64,000 nucleotides of DNA from Gibbula magus. Lineage: Eukaryota > Mollusca > Gastropoda > Trochida > Trochidae. Below are positions 24,457-39,000 of the stretch, piece after piece. The position numbers and the translations under genes are program-made. The stretch covers positions 25,755,860-25,819,859 of the forward strand of contig OW388293.1 in the NCBI GenBank assembly GCA_936450465.1. The letters are read 5' to 3'. The notes beneath the pieces are model-generated. The model saw nothing but the letters and a program-made list of their open reading frames with translations. It ran no database searches and had not been told where the DNA came from. The stretch's first letter is position 1, and the number at the start of each line of letters is the position of its first letter.

Positions 24457-25348
24457 CCTCATCACTTTGTGTTATGACATCATTCCATTTGTGATATCGG
24501 TACCATTTTGGGAACGTGCAATGTTGATGAAAACGTGGTCAGGAAGACAGATTGTTTTTTCACGATCTGATCAGGAATTGGAAACTTTACCAGCGTGCCT
24601 TCAGAATGCCTTGATCATGCAGTATTATTGCAGTCTATCATGCCACTTTGTTTTAGATAGGCAACTGTCTCTCACGCAACATTGCTTCTTTTAACTACTT
24701 TTGTTTAGATGTGCATGACCAATCATTACACCAACCTTACACACATTGATGTGTCAGTGAAATATTATGTTTACTTTGTGAAATTCCAATTCCAAAGTTT
24801 ATCCTCAGATACTTATTATTCATGTTTACTTTTATCGTACATGTATGTCTGATGCTGTAAAACGTATTATAATATGTATGCTTTCTTATTTTCTTGGAAA
24901 TTTGAGTGCCAAAATCCTTTGACCATGGGGAACACCTTTCTTCTACTCGGATATTTGAGATCACAGATGTTCCATAGTATACGATGATCATATTGCCTTT
25001 ATGTTAACTCGTTGAGAACATTATTCTTATGGGGGAAAAGTCATGCTAATTTTACTTATTGAAATGTTTTCAATATATATAGTAATTGATTTAGGATTGG
25101 TTATGCCTATGCCTTGTGATCATGGTCGACACTGTACTACAGAACCACTTTCGTCATGGAGCATTCTAACTCCACACATTGTACTAAGGTTGTGTCTTCC
25201 CACATACCGGTAACATAAGGTCAGAATACGTATCCTGTGTAATCTCTGTGAGAATAGAAATGTTGCAAAGCTGTTGATATATATTCGTTCACCATTCATC
25301 TGATTGTTAGAAGTTACCTTGTTACGTCGCCATTAGTCGATTTGTTGC

Positions 25349-25354
25349 AATAAA
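25349..25354 (+). promoter_or_regulatory. Candidate poly(A) signal of the GTPase gene
   Basis: AATAAA lies about 890 bases after the stop and is followed by a T/GT-rich stretch (cttccttgtgttgtgttc), the usual downstream element. Inferred from spacing only. Confidence 0.4.
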
Positions 25355-25913
25355 TCGCTTCTTCTTCCTTGTGTTGTGTTCATCGTTTACCAAACTGTGG
25401 GTTATCACTATTAAATTGCTGCAACGTTATTATCCATAATTCCTCTCCTCCTTCTGACACCAAGCCAGATAATGCTGTGGGATGTTTACCAACATTATTG
25501 GTATGTCTTGTCACTCAGGAAGGCTTTCTGATCTCCACAATCAACCCATTCCATAGAGAAATATCAAATATTCTATTTATTAGATTTAACATATGCAATT
25601 ACTTCTTAAATAACGTTCATTTTATGAATGAATCATTCAAGATCGACTTATTCTTATTATAGACACATTGTTATGATGACGTCATATGATTGTCTTTTCA
25701 CTAAGTAGAATACTATGTTATTTCACTCATGCAGTGAACATGCAATACATGCCGTGTTTCATCATGAAAGTTAAAAGTGTGCATAATATGTACCCACATT
25801 TCCAGGGGGTATGATCATGACACCTAGCTGCAAAAGAACATTAACGACGTAGATGACATGACAGGAATTTATTGATACTTATTGGTGTCACTGTACACAT
25901 TCCATCCCAAAAC

Positions 25914-26206
25914 GGTGAGGTGAGGTGAGGTGAGTTGGGTTTTAACGCCGCTTTCAAGAGTATTTCGCTTATATCACGGCTGCTAGTATTACGGCAGGGA
26001 GAAAGCTGTGGATATGCATTGCGATGAAACCTGCATCGGCTGGAACTAGCGAACCATGGGTGATACTACGCTGAAATTCAGTGTAGCATTGCACCCAAAA
26101 CTTAATGCGTGTAGAACTGTTCTCTACTGCAGACAAAGTTGCCGTGCCCCTCCCGGACCTATTGATCCGAAGTCGAACGCGCTATAACCACTGCGCTATC
26201 CCGCCC
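25914..26206 (-). mobile_element. tRNA-derived SINE
   Basis: On the minus strand it starts gggcgggatagcgcagtggt, an A-box-bearing tRNA-like head, then a decayed B box. It ends in the family-specific gcggcgttaaaacccaactc and a CTCACC repeat. Confidence 0.7.
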
Positions 26207-28704
26207 AATCCTATAATAACTCGTGTATTAATCTTTACACACAACCAGTTATGGTAGCTCTAAACGTATATTTTGGTTTCCAAAATAAAGTCTACAGCAG
26301 ATAAAATATGAAGCACGGACTACCACATTTTATCTTTCTCCCATCAGCCTGTGCCCCGTCTGACTTGTCCCTGAAATGTGTGTGAAAATGCACCGGTTCA
26401 CCCAAAGTGTAAAAATAAAACGACTGCAATGTTACTTTAAAACGATGTCGTTGATTGCGCATTAAAATCCGACTGCAAAAATCAGTTCCATAATGTCGCA
26501 CTTGGCTACAGAGGTAACGTTGCATTCTGTATTATGATTCTCCAGAAGTCTCCAGCATAAAATACTGAGTATATAATACATGACATACATTGCATTACGT
26601 TTAAGAAATAATATACGTAATTCATTTATAAATCTCGAAATATGAGCATTCGGATTTATAAAGACAATTTTCCAGAATTTCCGACTGTTTTACTGTACTT
26701 GTGTACTTTCCTGCACAGTTCAAAAAGTTCGCAATAGGTCCTAATTTCGTTTTTTACGATGTTAATATGTTTGAGAAATGTTCATTCAGTTCTTACTACT
26801 TTGGCAGAACGATCTGAAGTGGTTCATAATGAAGGAGAGGCCGTTCGACGAACTTTGCAGCTGTCAACATGTTAAATGCTGGTTTCTTGTAATTAATACA
26901 ATCAGAACAATAGTAGGCTGACATGATCTGTTGGAGTAAGAAAGAAGGAGACGAAAAATAACGTGTTGGGTGAGGAACTAGTGAATAGCTGTTCGATCTG
27001 TCCTGCCTCAATGCCCCATGACCTTTAACTTCAGTCAATCAGCAATGGGACTATGAAATCGTCGGCACGATTCGATATGAATACAAGCCGGTGAATGAAC
27101 ATGTCATGAACAATGCATGAACCCTGCGAAGCAGTATTCTTGTCGAAACACGGCGCGGTACAAACTGAACGCTCGATCTTGTTTTAATGCGATTGACATA
27201 TGAAAAGTATAATATTACGAATGGTAAGTTCCATCTGATTTTAATGAGATTGACATACGAAAAGCAGCACATAAAGGGGTTTGACTTTTAAAAAAAAGAA
27301 ACGTTTGGTTTCATAGGTACATCCACTCTGGCTGTTTACACGTACATTCATCACGTCCTCATATATATATATCTTCAGGGCAGTGTATTTTGATTTCATT
27401 TGCAATAACAGTTTATATCTTTGCATTGGGTTCGAACATATGGTTTAGATTTAATGCTGCACATTCCTTATTAATTGAACATACAACATTATTCAAAAAG
27501 ATAAAATGAGCACCTGTTACACGCCCAAAGCATATTATTTTGCAAACCAGCATTACAGCAAGGATGCTTGGGTATAAGCAGGTCTTTCAGTATGTATGTT
27601 CTGACTGATATTGTGTAAACTCAAAACGTAATGCAGTCTTTTCTGATACAAACAGATACATAATTGATATTCATTAGACTTTACGCATTATTGTTCTCGA
27701 AATAAATCTAGTGTTGATTGACTTTTAACGCATTGTGGTTCAAGTTAGCGAAGGTACAGAAGTGAAAACGATAGGGAGAACGAAATACCGGTATGTTCAC
27801 TTAGCTAGACAACAGTACCAACTTTCAAAGTTTCAAGGAAGATGCGAAAACAAAATGATCTAAAAATACAAAGGATAAAGTTTCAATTACATGGTAAATG
27901 GTAAACACACGTTCCTTTTATTTTAGAGCTTGTTAACCAATCCAATTCTTCATGGAAATATATATGTTTAAACCATTTAGAGCATTAACAAAAGAGTTCA
28001 TATCGCCGACAGACTTGGTAAAAGAAATATGCGTCACATGTATGTTAAAGGTTGATAACAAAAACAAAAAAAACAACAGCACGCAACCTTTTACGCTGTT
28101 GTTTTTTATCAACTGTTCTATAGATCTTGACACTTGATAGAGCTCTCACTCATATTTATGTCGGACACATATTTTCACCAAGTCTGTGTGGTGACATGAG
28201 AAATTTGATTTGCCAGTTTGACAGATTTTATGAGCGCTTCTCTCATTTTGTATATTCTGCGGAGTTGTGATGATATTCAAGGTGATAATTAACGCCAGCT
28301 TTTGGTAGGAATTATCACAACACAAAAACACATTTTTTCTCCTAGATTTATTCACAATCTACATAAATGTGTACACCTATAGTGTGTACATTATAAAACA
28401 AAACATGAAAGGAAGACATTGGTAGTTAAGTAGCAACTCAAAAAGTTTAATTTTCCTCTCGATTGGATTCATCAGAATTTAACCATGAAAACAAAATGTT
28501 AGCCACTCCTTTTAAAAAAATGTAAGAAATGTGTGACTGAAAACAGTCGATTTGAAACATAGTGGTAAGAACATTGCAATCATTTATTTTGACAACAATT
28601 TAAGTCTGACAGTTACACAAACTTTTCCCCCAAAAAAATATTAGAGAAAATGGATAATGCTTTACACATATTTCAACCACTGACATCAAACATTTTTATA
28701 CACC

Positions 28705-29207
28705 CATCCTGTCTCCGGGTATAACGTACGCTACCGCAACTTACATACCCTGGGTGCAATGGCAGCTCAAAACTTCGCGAGGTGACGAATGATCAATGAA
28801 CAATCTAAAAATAGACAACCAATGACATCACTTGAAAGGCGAGTCGGTTTCCGTCTGCGGTCTTTATGGTTTATCACTACGGAAATCATAACGATCTCTC
28901 AAAACCGCGTCATCAAACGTTTACCCCACCTTCCTTAATGAACTGTGTGTCCCATATTCTATAGTCTGTGTCTGAGACAATTTTACGGGAAAAACACCTC
29001 ACTTATCTAAGGAAGTCACCATTTTGCAGAAATACAAAAGCCAACTGCATTTTGAAAAGCTCTCTGTGATTGGCTAAATTTTATGGCCAACAGGGCGAGA
29101 TACTATTTGATTGGCTGGACCATACGTCACCTCGCGAATATATGAGCTGCCTTTGCACCCAGGGTAAACAAGTTGCGGTATTGTACGTCATACCCTGAGA
29201 CAGAATG
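28705..29207. mobile_element. MITE with about 85-bp terminal inverted repeats
   Basis: The left arm shares accgcaactt, taccctgggtgca, ggcagctca and ttcgcgaggtgacg with the inverted right arm, starting CATYCTGTCTC at each end. I could not settle a target-site duplication. Confidence 0.7.
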
Positions 29208-29706
29208 TACAGAATCCTGAATATCACTCAGATGAAATGTTAACAATTCACACAGTATATTTTCAGAATTCAGAATTCAGTATTCTCTTCAGAAAAACTA
29301 ATGTCACTGGAACAATCTCAAACATTAATCACCAACAAGACATGAAGGATCACCTTTACTTTGAAGTCTTTAATATTTCATATTCTGATCCATACAACAC
29401 ACAAATAGTGAAAAGTAGGGTGGTCTGTTACTGATGGGTGAATATTTTGAGGTCTGGATCTTCCAAGTGAATTTTTCTCCCAAGAAAAATTATTTGCTTA
29501 AATTTTACAGATTTGTAGATAAAGAATAAATGATCTTTGACATATTGCACACGTGTCTAAGTCTTCAAGGCTGTTTATAAAAGGTTCAACAAAATAGAAA
29601 CAAATTTAATTCTTTTGACATGATATGATTAATTGTTGGTCAAACATCAAGTTTCACTCATAAGAACTGACTGGAATGATCGACTTGGCATTGACATCAA
29701 TAAAAG

Positions 29707-29712
29707 TTTATT
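29707..29712 (-). promoter_or_regulatory. TTLL12: Candidate poly(A) signal of TTLL12
   Basis: AATAAA on the minus strand about 220 bases after the TTLL12 stop. Position only; no transcript evidence. Confidence 0.4.
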
Positions 29713-29931
29713 TTCGTATTTAAACAAAAAATAGCATCCAACTGTTTTCAAACAGACTTACAACAACTTGCAAAGGACAGCAGCTGATCGAGAGGTGTAT
29801 GGAGGAAGCCTGTCATCTGATCACTTTACACCTTTTCAAGTCTCTTACTTAATTTTGCCAATAACATTGACAAAGTAACCCTGTGGGGCTACCCGATGAT
29901 TTAGTTCACTAAGTTTATCTGCTGATTAACA

Positions 29932-30083
29932 TCATGAGATGAGGGTGACATGTTTCCCCTCCGTCTCCTCCAGGAACAAGGCACCAAACACTTCATTGAT
30001 GAAGAAGGGGTGATACTTGCACGCTCGATCACAGTCAGGGGAGAAGTTCAGCTCGCAGATCATTGGCTGGATGCATCTCTCAC
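29932..30083 (-). CDS. TTLL12: TTLL12 last coding exon
   Basis: It completes GERCIQPMICELNFSPDCDR, then ACKYHPFFINEVFGALFLEE, and ends VTLIS before TGA. The E and N of ELNFSP sit where TTL-fold enzymes place Mg-ATP ligands. Confidence 0.95.
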
Positions 30084-33000
30084 CTGGGACAATCAACCAA
30101 TCAGAAGATAACAGACCTACCAGGGTTATTACAATTCTGCATATGATATACAGACTGAGAAACCCATTAAACATTAAAAGCATGCTCAATAGTGTTAATT
30201 ACAAAGGCCCCAGATTTTCTATATTAACATGGACTTTTAACTATATTAGCACTGAGAGCTCTTTGCAAATCCAAGCCCAGAAAACTAATGTTGAGGCACT
30301 ATTTGTGGTTGGTCTGATTTTTACATCACTTTACTTAGCAAGTTTCTAGTATTTTCAAGTATTTTCAAATTGATGTGAGGTGATTTGGGGTTTAAGACCG
30401 CTCTTAAAATGTCATTTCAAATCAAATTCACTTTCTCATTTTGAAGACCTTGCATGAGATCTTCTCACAATATTACTAATGGTTTTGCTTCCTCTATATT
30501 GTTGCTATCATAATGTGTTTGGCTTTCCTATCTGACACTATCCATGATACAACATTAAGATTACATTAAAGGGATAATCAGTATTTTTCATAATATGTTA
30601 TTAATACATGTGCAGAAACCACAACTATACATCACATTTACATGCACAATAACATGTAACCAAACCAAATTTGTCTTTTTGTTTTTTATAAATAATTTTC
30701 CCAAATCATGTTTGACTAATTGATGCAAGCCAGCTGCAGTATTTTGTTAGGTTTCCGGCCTAAGAGTAAATGAAGGGTCCCAATGACGGGGTGTCTAAAA
30801 TAGCCATAAAATGCAACCAAACTCTTCAAAATTGCTCAGATGAAGTTTCTCTGATAGCTGTAATAATCATCTATAGTATGATATATAACATGATATCTTT
30901 GAATTTGGTTGCAGATTATAACTCCACATGGAAATCGGGTCATTTCTGAATTTGGTTGCAGTCCCTATAGGCAACTGCAACCAAACTTTTTAAACCATCA
31001 AAATACATGTTTTCATCAAACAGAACAGTCTTGACTTGACACAATTTGGTTGCAGAAGGAAAATATCATGATCTGATGAATGTTGGAACTTACCTTGCCT
31101 TTTATTTCAATATTTACAGTTAGCGGAAACTTCTTAGCGATCGTTATCGAGTCTGGTTTTCGATCATGTCATATTATCATGTTGCTGTCATTTATAATGC
31201 TATAGATAGAAACTACCCACTAACCTTGTTTAAATTAACATTTCCTACCATAAGGCATGTCTAGGTAGGCACTTTTGACACATTTTGTCCAAATTTAAGC
31301 ATTAATTTACGTTCTTGTTTACAACCAGCTGACAACGTGGCTGCGAGATGAAATCGAATTGTTGTCAAATCTAATCAAAATTCAGATTGGTTGTCATAGA
31401 TATCTTTGATTGCTAAATTAGTTTTATTAGAAATAAACAGCATTAAGTTATTTTAAAGAATAGTTTCTACCTAGAAACGTGAATAAAAGCAACCAGAATT
31501 AATGAACATGAATTTATGTTTTTGTTTAGAAATGGTTGGTACGGAATGAGTTAATGGGAGGATGCGTTACATACATTGGTTTCATTACGTCATACACTTA
31601 GCGAGAGAGAACTTGCCGAAATGATTCAGAAAATGCCATCGTATTTTTGTCAAATTAAGTAAATTTGAAAACCTCTGCAACCAAACTAATCCTATGTGCT
31701 TGTCAACACACTATTTTTTTCTCTGCAACCAAATAGTTTTTTGCCAAGGTAGGAATAATGATGAATAATTGCTGTAAATAAATTTGGTTGCAGATCCCTA
31801 AAGGGGACTGCAACCAAATTCACTAAATACGATGTTTCAAGTACATTTCTGTCCTGCAACCAAATTTTCTGATGTCAGATATGATATGTCATGTTATAGA
31901 AAATTATCTCTGCTATTTTGATCACTTTGTATGATTAGTTTCTCTTACTTCAGTAGCATTTAAACATGATTATGGAGCCCCGTCATTTGGACCCTTCAAT
32001 TACTCTTAGGCCAGGTTTCCTTTACACTGTCACCATAGTGAATCGACAATCATTAAACAGTAAATTTCAGTGACAGGCAGTACGTCTCCATAAAATAACA
32101 CTATTTATATTTTTGGCATCCACCAATTAAGTTACTGAATATCCCTTCAATCTTTTTCTGGAATGTAGACTAGTTTTTACCTTGAGAGTTTGTGTCCCAC
32201 TTGAGCATAAGGTCAATGGCATACATTGCACGGGACTGGGGGGAGGGGCAGATTCCTCGTGGGGGGTCTAAAGCTGACCCCGCCTCAAACAACTCACGGA
32301 ACATGGTGAATATATCTTTCTGTAAAAGATCAAATGTTTATCAAAGAATTAATATTGAATATTTTCCTGAGTTATGATTTTTTACTATAGTAAGCAATAT
32401 AGAGAAGCCTCCTGCAAAAAAGATATGCCAGACATGTATTACATTGAATGAAATGAATGTAGACCTGTCTCTATGCATATGTACTCTCTCTATATATATG
32501 TACTATTTTTCTCTGATATGAATGTAAATGTGCTAAAATAAGGGAAATATATATATCATACAAAGAATATATGTAGTGAATCACAGACATCACAATGTGT
32601 AAAATTCTAAATAAAATGTAAAAAAGGCGAAATGCTACACCACTTTTAAATGATTTTGTTTTTCCCCCTAAACAGCAATCTAACTAAACTGTTATGAACA
32701 GAGAAAGCTAGATGAAACTTCAGGTTCAGTGTAATACCAGGTGTTGAACTTGATAATAGGAATTGTTTAACATAGACTCAGTTTCTGAAAAATGACTCTT
32801 TCGTCAGCCCATACATTCCTTTTTCTGGACTTTTTATTTTAGAGTTTTGAGTATTCTTATTCGTTTAAACCTTTTGAGCTTATTTCATGCACTGTTTAAT
32901 ATTTTTATATCTTTATAGCTCACCTCAACACTGCTCCAACTGAACTGGGGGTTCTGTGCTTCGAACATCGGGATAAACTCGTCATAGTGAACCTGTAACA

Positions 33001-36000
33001 AGAGTCATCAGAAGATGACATATCCCACCGGTTCCACAAAATTTGTAAAACACATCTTTTACAGATACTTGTGTATCTACTACCGTACTTCAGTTAGTGG
33101 GTATTACAGAGTTTCAGGAATGTTAAGGGTTTTAGACTTCTGCTCCAGAAGCAGTCAAAATCAACAACAACCAACATCCCTCTCATGTTTCTATGGAAAC
33201 AGAACAAAATTAATTTTTCAGAAAAAATCTGGTAATATCAAAAGGCACCACTTCAGTCAATGGGTAATACACATGCAAAGTTTCAGGAAGATATGATGAA
33301 CGGTTTTGGAGCTGTGCTCCGGAAACGAACCTGTCTCTGAACAAAGTCCAAATTCAACAAGTTTCTATGGAAACGAAAAAAATTTAAAAATTCAGAAATC
33401 TGAAAATATCAAAAAGCACCACTTCAGTTAGTGGGTAATACACATGCAAAGTTTCAGAAAGATATCATCAATGGTTTTAGAGTTCTGCTCCGGAAACGAA
33501 ATGATTACGGACGGACAGACGGACGGACAGATGGACGGGGCGATGACTATATCCCACGGTATTACATACCGGTGGGATAAAAATATACAGAATATTCCAT
33601 CACTAACAATAGTTTGAAAAGTGCGTAGTGTCATGCTGACCTTGAAAATAATTTGAAGGACAACAAATAGACATGATGTCCGAATAATTGTTCAGTGTAG
33701 GCTGTAAGCGTATTTGAAGACATTGGGTGCAATAGTTCATGAAATATTGTGTTAAGAAGAGTTTGAAAAGTGGTTATATTATCATCATTTTGATCTTGAA
33801 AATAATTTAAATAATTAACGGGTGTCTGCGTATAATCCCCTAATGCACAAATTTAAAGGCAATAGTCAATGATATATACATCTTAAATAAGAATTGGGAT
33901 GGCTGGATGGATGGCTGGATCGATGGATGGATGGATGGAGAGCCGGATGCTGAACATAAAATAAATATCTGACCTGTTTGAGTTCGGACTCATCTCTGTA
34001 GTTCATCACAGTGAAGTGTTTGTCGTAGTCATCAAAATGGTCCAGGGAATACGGTCTGCAATACACATAGAATCAACATTTCAAGACTTACCTGGTAAAT
34101 AAATAAGTACCAAACCACTAGAGTGACTAATTCACAGGGATAACAACTCGTAGATAAAGGAAATAATCTGGGATTAGAAAGAATGTTACCAATACTTTCG
34201 AATCTCATCAAGTGTGAAATTTTAAATTAGAATAGTTTTTTATTTGTTCTGTGATTGAAATTAAAACATCAATTGAGGTTATTCCGGAATTTACAATTCA
34301 AGTTGAAGTCTACTTTCAGGGTAAGGGATATTCTATAGAATGCCCCAGGGTATGCTATAGAATGCCCAGGGATGTTCTATAGAATGCCCCAGGGATATTG
34401 TGTATGGCCTTAAGGGGAGGTTTACCGGAAAAAATAATAACCTCCAAAATGACACAAATATGACCCCTGAGGTTTATATCAATACATATCAATACATATC
34501 ATTACATATCAATACATATCAATGCCCACAGGTACAGGTTGAAGAGGGAGGAGCATTTTCATTATATTACTTGGCCAAATCCATAGATTTTTTGTCAAAA
34601 GGGTTAAAATAAGGTGAGGTGATTTAGGATTTTAAGCCACATTCCAAAGCATTTTAACCCTTTCACCTCTACAGGCCTCTACAGAAGCCAGAAAACGTAT
34701 TAGCGTTCAGGGTTCTTAGTGGTGGAAGGGCAGCTAGGGAAGTACGCATTGAAATGAAATCTTGGAGTATTGGCTGGAAATGGATGCACTGAAATTCCGT
34801 GTAGCAGTGCATGCGAATAAAGAACACTTCTCTACAGCAGATAAAGTTGCTGAGACTCTGGCAGGATTCAAACCTCAGACCTGTTGATCTGACGCCAAAC
34901 ACGCTAACCACTGCACTATCCCATCCCACTCATATTCTGGAAGACAAATTCATTGATTGCAAAATGACCAGTTATTGATCTCCTACCTTATTCTCAAATG
35001 ATTTATAGAGACAAACATGCCTGTAAACATCTTGTAAATATTGTCAACCATACTCACTTGTTAGCGAATCTGAGCCAGAACACTTTGAAGGCGTAGAGTT
35101 TGAGAGGTTTGACACTAGAGAGAAGCACGATGTAGCGAATGTCGAACTTGACTTGACCGACGTCCCCCCGGTCAAACAGTACGGGGTCCTCTATGTACTT
35201 GCAAGCTACCTTGGTACATGAGCACAAAGGACATGTTCTATAGTAAAGGCCTGTTTGACAACCAGTTACTTTTGGGCTGTGTCAATGTTTTGAGTTTGAA
35301 AAGTTTTGCTTTAAATCCCATGCACTCAGAACTCATGACATTGACCTTTGACATTGACTGTGAACATGTCCCAAAAAATGTCCCTGGGGTATATTCATGA
35401 AGTTATGTATACAAGTTCTTAAAACCTTCTTGGAAAAAAGTTTTAGTGAAAACAAAATGCACCGGCGGAAGTGCCTACTGCACAAAAACTTATAGCAATA
35501 CCATAACCTGTTAACAGATTATATAAGACTGACATGAAAATGAATTGATGTTTTGTGATAAACCTCTAAGACTCAATAATACAAAATCAACAAATTGTTT
35601 TGTTCCCTTGACACACCAAACGTGGATGTGTTGTATATTTTTAACTATACAAGTATTCAATTGTGGTCATCAACATCAATCAAATAGTTACCTACCTTTG
35701 GCCCTGTGTCTGGGAGTCGGAGAATATGGTTGAGATTGTTGGTGATGTGCATGTCAAGTCCTCGTGCTAGGTTCCATGGCTTGCAGATGAAGTGGTTGTT
35801 TAGCCCCCTATACAAATGTGTGGAAGAATGCGTGCAATTTTCATTTATCACCAAACAATATTAGATTAGAGTCATTCTTTTGATTGAAACAAAACTAAAA
35901 ACAAAGTTGCCTACAAAAAAATGAAAAGTTCTATGAAAGTTCTCAAGTAATACATTGTTAAACTTAAAATACATTCAGAACGTCCATCATATTAGCAAAA

Positions 36001-39000
36001 GTTATTTGTTCTCCTCTCCCTGACCATCCTCACTGTACCATCCCCCTCCAAATGCCTAACAAAGATCACAAGACATGTCGTTGTCTCCCAACTCCTCAGT
36101 TTCTATTTAGTTGAAACTAACTGGGCTATCAACCAATGCCAAAAGCAAATCGGGCCTTATAGGTCTGATCGGGAAAAAAATAAAATATGTTATAACTCAA
36201 AAATAATAATCAATAAAAAGTGAGGTGAAGTCAATTTTGAGAGTATTTCACTACTCTACCTCATGATGGTTAGTATTATTGCAGGAAGAAAACTTGCAAC
36301 ACCAATGGGGTTTTCCATTGCAGTGAAACCTGCTAGCATTGTCTACAGCAGACAAGGCTGTTTAATCCCTGCTCGGATTCAAACCCTGGAACAAACCACT
36401 GTACTATTCCACCTCTCCACATCCCCAAAGTCAGGCACCTATTGCCAGCACTATCAGTGACTTTGTTAGATTTGTGATGATTTAAAACCAGCATTGATAG
36501 AAAAATAATCCAACCCCTTTCCCCTTCTCTTCCTGAAGCCAAATTGGGGACACAAATATTTGAACCTATGGTAAAACAATATCTACATGATATATATTTT
36601 ATACACCAGTAAATATTTGTTTACTATGTAAACACACCAACTCACAATTTCTCCCTCTGTTGGAAGTATGACACAAACTGTGGCAGCTCAGTCTGTAGAT
36701 TGTACGTGACCGGGAGCCACTTGGGTCCGGGTTCGAGAGGATCTGACTTGGAGTCTGTCTTTGCGGCACGTCTCGAGACGATCGCTAGCAGATCCTTCAC
36801 CGTCAACACAGACTCAAACGGAAACTGGTTGATGAACCGGGCCGGGAACTCCTCACTCAGTTCTCTGTCATAAAGAATCTGACATAATGCTACAAATACT
36901 AAAAGTATCTAACTATCTACATGTTGTACATGTTCATTAATTGCTTGAAATTGTTTTCGGAACATGTTCATCACTGAGAATATAATTTATGTTTCATTGT
37001 GTTGAAGGTATGTCTGCACAATTCACCATTCATTCTTTACTCCTCTTGAGAACACCCATCCAATCAAAATCACTGTCAATCAATCAATGTGACAAAATTA
37101 CTTTCTCTTTATCATTTTCATATGTCAATAGTATTTATAAATAAACTAACAGTTTACAGTAATTTCAACACATAAACGATTTAAATTGTTGACGGATAGC
37201 TATTTCAGATGTTTCCTAAAGATTTTTCTATATATATAGTTATTTTTTCAAATTCATGACAAATCCCATTAATAAAAGTACATACCAGTATTCATATCTA
37301 AATATTTCTTGAAAAACTGATATTTTAAGAGAAAAGTCACCAAACTGGGTACTGTAGCACGCCAATTGTTTTAAAATATAAATAATGCACTGATTATGCA
37401 CATCTCTCGATATTACAAACAACCTACCCTCAGGTAATGTATTATGTAAATTATCTGCAAAATATGTACATATTCAGGTTTTAAAGTTAACTTTAAAAGA
37501 CCGGAAGTAATTAATAAAACATTGCATTAAATCCGCATGAACTACAATATCAGCAATATTAAGAAATTGCACACAACCCGATGACCAAAAACGGCAGTCG
37601 CTATCGTTAATGTAACAACAATGCTTACTCTGTGTATTACAAACCGGTGAAGTTACAGATACTTCTTAATGAAGACTATCCAATCTTTGTTGTCAGTTAA
37701 GAGAATAAAGTATATGCAAGAGCTGAATGAAATCCTAGTTAAGCCGTTTTCTACACTCTATATTCCCCATTTTGCACATTAGCGACTCTTACTATTTGTG
37801 AAATCCCTGAGTGACTTCGGCCGTTTCAACTTTTTAATTATTGACTGCAGGTCAATTGTAAAGACTAATAAGTATTTTATTGCACCGAAATTAAGCTACG
37901 TGAGTTTATATGCCCTCGTATGATCTAAAAAATAGAGCCATGGCCTCTGTAGCTCATCAGGAGATAATAAGTGGGGTATGTTATGGAGTGGACTTTATAG
38001 CAATGGTCAGATAATGGAATGTAGTAATAAAAATCTAGGTAGTGAAACGATTTAAGCAGTTTAAAAATATTTTGTTACCATAACTTTGCCAATCTGCTAT
38101 ATATATGTGTTGAAAGAGCAACACAAAGCTTGGAAATAAATTGCTGGTATCAAACATATAATAATGTGGTGGAGAGATCATACTATTTTTTAAGATCGTA
38201 CACACATTATATAATAATGAATATACCGGGTACAATTCTTTGCATACAATTTACCACTGTAAGCTATTGCAATAATGGCCTGGGGCTGTAGAAGAAAATG
38301 AAAAAAACCTTTTTAGGTCATGACCCCTGCTAATTATTATCAAAATTGGTTACACATAAATCAACATTCGTTATGAATATCATACACCTTTGCATTATAT
38401 TGTTTTAATTCTTAATTGCATTATGGCAATACCAACATTTATTACATAATGAATAGGAGCCTCAGTTTTTGAAAATCCCATTTCTCATAGGCTATATTTC
38501 AATACTTAATAAATTGGTGAATTTTTTTTAGTAAATTCTTTTTCACCATTTCTTATAGGCTCCTTTTCAATATTTGATAAAATGGTGATATTCTATGAAT
38601 AAATTCTTTTTTAGAGTCAGTGGAAGACTAAAGCAGTCTCACGCACAGTCTATGATAACACAGTGCTGCACAGAAGTTTGAAGTAACCTGAAACCTCTGT
38701 GTAACTATCAGTTTTCATTCTTCTGCCAGGAAGAGGTCAACACAATGCAATTACATAACATGCAGACACTGGACTCACAGCCAGTAAAATTTATATGTTA
38801 GATGCAGTTTTTCCTACAATTAATTATTTTTCTGTACTGGAGAAGATGATGAAAATAGGTGTGATGTCACAATCTCATATAGCTACTTCTTTTATAGTCC
38901 TATGTTATCACCAGTCATCACTAGTCATATTCAGTTCACATATCTCATGTAAAATGAAAAAATTTAATTCCTCTTCAAGTTATTCCTTCAAAGGGTATTC

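Larger units (their letters stand above)
24457..29931. other. Intergenic region between convergent GTPase and TTLL12 genes
   Basis: It holds 3' flanks of both genes, a SINE (25914-26206), a MITE (28705-29207), one TGACGTCA inside a longer palindrome (about 25674-25688), and a short direct repeat near 27165-27260 (ttttaatg-gattgacata). Several 60-80-codon open frames show no recognisable domain. Confidence 0.5.

Noticed and set aside
26292..27272. Three 73-80-codon minus-strand frames between the convergent genes
   Set aside because: No domains; one contains a short DNA-level duplication (gattgacata), which explains its internal repeat.
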